From Chlorocebus sabaeus (Eukaryota; Chordata; Mammalia; Primates; Cercopithecidae): a stretch of DNA of 64,000 nt. Shown here one piece after another: positions 63,432-64,000 of this stretch. The translations under genes were made by a program, and so were the position numbers. The notes beneath the pieces were generated by a model. That model was not told where the DNA came from, did no database searches, and worked only from the letters and a program-made list of their open reading frames with translations. How positions within the stretch are numbered: the stretch's first letter is position 1; each line of letters opens with the position of its first letter. Location of the stretch: NCBI RefSeq assembly GCF_047675955.1, contig NW_027327442.1, positions 434,001 to 498,000 of the forward strand, given 5' to 3'.

Positions 63432-64000
63432 AACGGAAGATATTTCCTTTTTTCCATAGCCCTCTATGGGCTTCCAAATATCACTTTGCCAATTCCACAA
63501 GAATAGCCTTAGCGAAAGGCTTCTTGAAGGGACAGATGTAACTCTGTGAGATGAATTAACAGAACACAGAGCAGTTTCTCAGAAAGCTTCTTTCCACTTT
63601 TGAACGGAAGATATTTCCTTTTTCACCATAGCCCTCTATGGGCTTCCAAATATCACTTTGCCAATTCCACAAGAACAGCCTTCGCGAAAGGCTTCTTGAA
63701 GGGAAAGATGTAACACTGTGAGATGAATTAACAGAACACAGAGCAGTTTCTCAGAAAGCTTCTTCCAGTTATGAACGGAAGTTATTTCCTTTTTCACCAT
63801 AGCCCTCTATGGGCTTCCCAATATCACTTTGCCAATTCCACAAGAACAGCCTTAGCGAAAGGCTTCTTGAAGGGAAAGATGTAACTCTGTGAGATGAATT
63901 AACAGAACACAGAGCAGATTCTCAGAAAGATTCTTTCCAGTTTTGAAAGGAAGATATTTCCTCTTTCACCATAGCCATCTAAGGGCTTCCAAATATCACT
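63432..64000 (-). repeat. Terminal mosaic: 38.9-39.3 kb-like then 18.5-18.8 kb-like
   Basis: From the short CCTTTTTTCCATAG monomer to CTTCCCAATATC, this matches 38,864-39,280 (offset 24,568 bp). The last monomer, with TTTTGAAAGG, CCTCTTTC and ATAGCCATCTAAGG, matches 18,710-18,800 and not 39.36 kb. The window ends inside this monomer. Confidence 0.7.

Larger units (their letters stand above)
1..64000 (-). repeat. Alpha satellite (alphoid) centromeric tandem array, ~172-bp monomer
   Basis: Seen: one 172-bp unit repeats end to end across the whole window, about 370 times, always in the same orientation, with typical changes of a few to some tens of bases per monomer. HindIII (AAGCTT) occurs once in most units. 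On the minus strand the unit aligns by eye with the primate alphoid consensus, including the conserved CTATGGTG, AAAGGAAATATCTTC and CACAGAGTT segments. Known: alpha satellite underlies primate centromeres and binds CENP-A nucleosomes. The unit matches my memory of the African green monkey 172-bp HindIII satellite far better than human alphoid. Inference: Old World monkey centromeric or pericentromeric DNA. Whether this stretch is the active kinetochore site cannot be told from sequence alone. No stretch over 300 bp lacks satellite. Confidence 0.97.

Noticed and set aside
1..64000. CRISPR-like array (regularly spaced repeats)
   Set aside because: There are no unique spacers. The whole 172-bp unit is repeated, and it matches primate alpha satellite.
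1..64000. Human or great-ape alphoid
   Set aside because: The monomer differs at many positions from human consensus and closely fits the 172-bp HindIII satellite of African green monkey as remembered. No database comparison was possible.
1..64000. Promoter, terminator or RNA-gene signals
   Set aside because: T-rich runs such as TTCCTTTTTCACC occur in nearly every monomer as part of the satellite unit. Nothing stands out as a unique regulatory element or a folded RNA gene.

Overview
The whole 64 kb window is one uninterrupted tandem array of primate alpha satellite (alphoid) centromeric DNA. The basic monomer is 172 bp (171 bp in some variants), which gives roughly 370 monomers. All are in the same orientation: the conventional alpha-satellite consensus reads on the minus strand. 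I see no gene, RNA gene, transposable element, microsatellite or other non-satellite insert. The window starts and ends inside a monomer. The short minus-strand reading frames (60-81 codons) are by-products of the repeat and are not annotated as genes.

The monomer closely matches the African green monkey 'component alpha' satellite as I remember it: a 172-bp HindIII repeat, with AAGCTT once in most monomers. It is clearly diverged from human alphoid. This points to an Old World monkey. Near-identical segments recur at odd as well as even monomer multiples (11, 17, 23 and 28 monomers). That argues against the strict S1/S2 dimer (about 340 bp) organisation known from macaques and baboons, and favours a Cercopithecini-type (Chlorocebus/Cercopithecus) monomeric family. 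The species call is inference.

Layout. 1-9.5 kb: relatively heterogeneous monomers with only short, imperfect long-range copies. 9.5-15.9 kb: two interleaved copies about 4.0-4.3 kb apart, offset by monomer-sized indels. 15.7-39.9 kb: a mosaic in which blocks recur about 12-16 kb apart, with an inner 3,953-bp duplication. 40.1-44.2 kb: a 1,890-bp (11-monomer) tandem duplication containing a nested 687-bp (4-monomer) repeat. 45.2-51.7 kb: a 2,920-bp (17-monomer) tandem repeat, two copies plus a partial third. 49.6-59.2 kb: a 4,809-bp (28-monomer) tandem duplication whose copies are almost identical. 59-64 kb: further copies of the 13.3-14.7, 16.4-18.5, 32-35.4 and 38.9-39.3 kb blocks. This is the signature of ongoing unequal exchange or amplification at several unit sizes, not one fixed higher-order repeat.

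Functional motifs. Most monomers carry a perfect match to the published pJ-alpha box (TTCCTTTTYCACCRTAG) on the plus strand. The site corresponding to the CENP-B box is degenerate: it keeps TTCG but lacks the CGGG half in every variant I checked. Each consensus monomer also has two short perfect dyads (5-bp stems, 5-nt loops), one of them over the degenerate CENP-B site. These are the most plausible functional features of the array.
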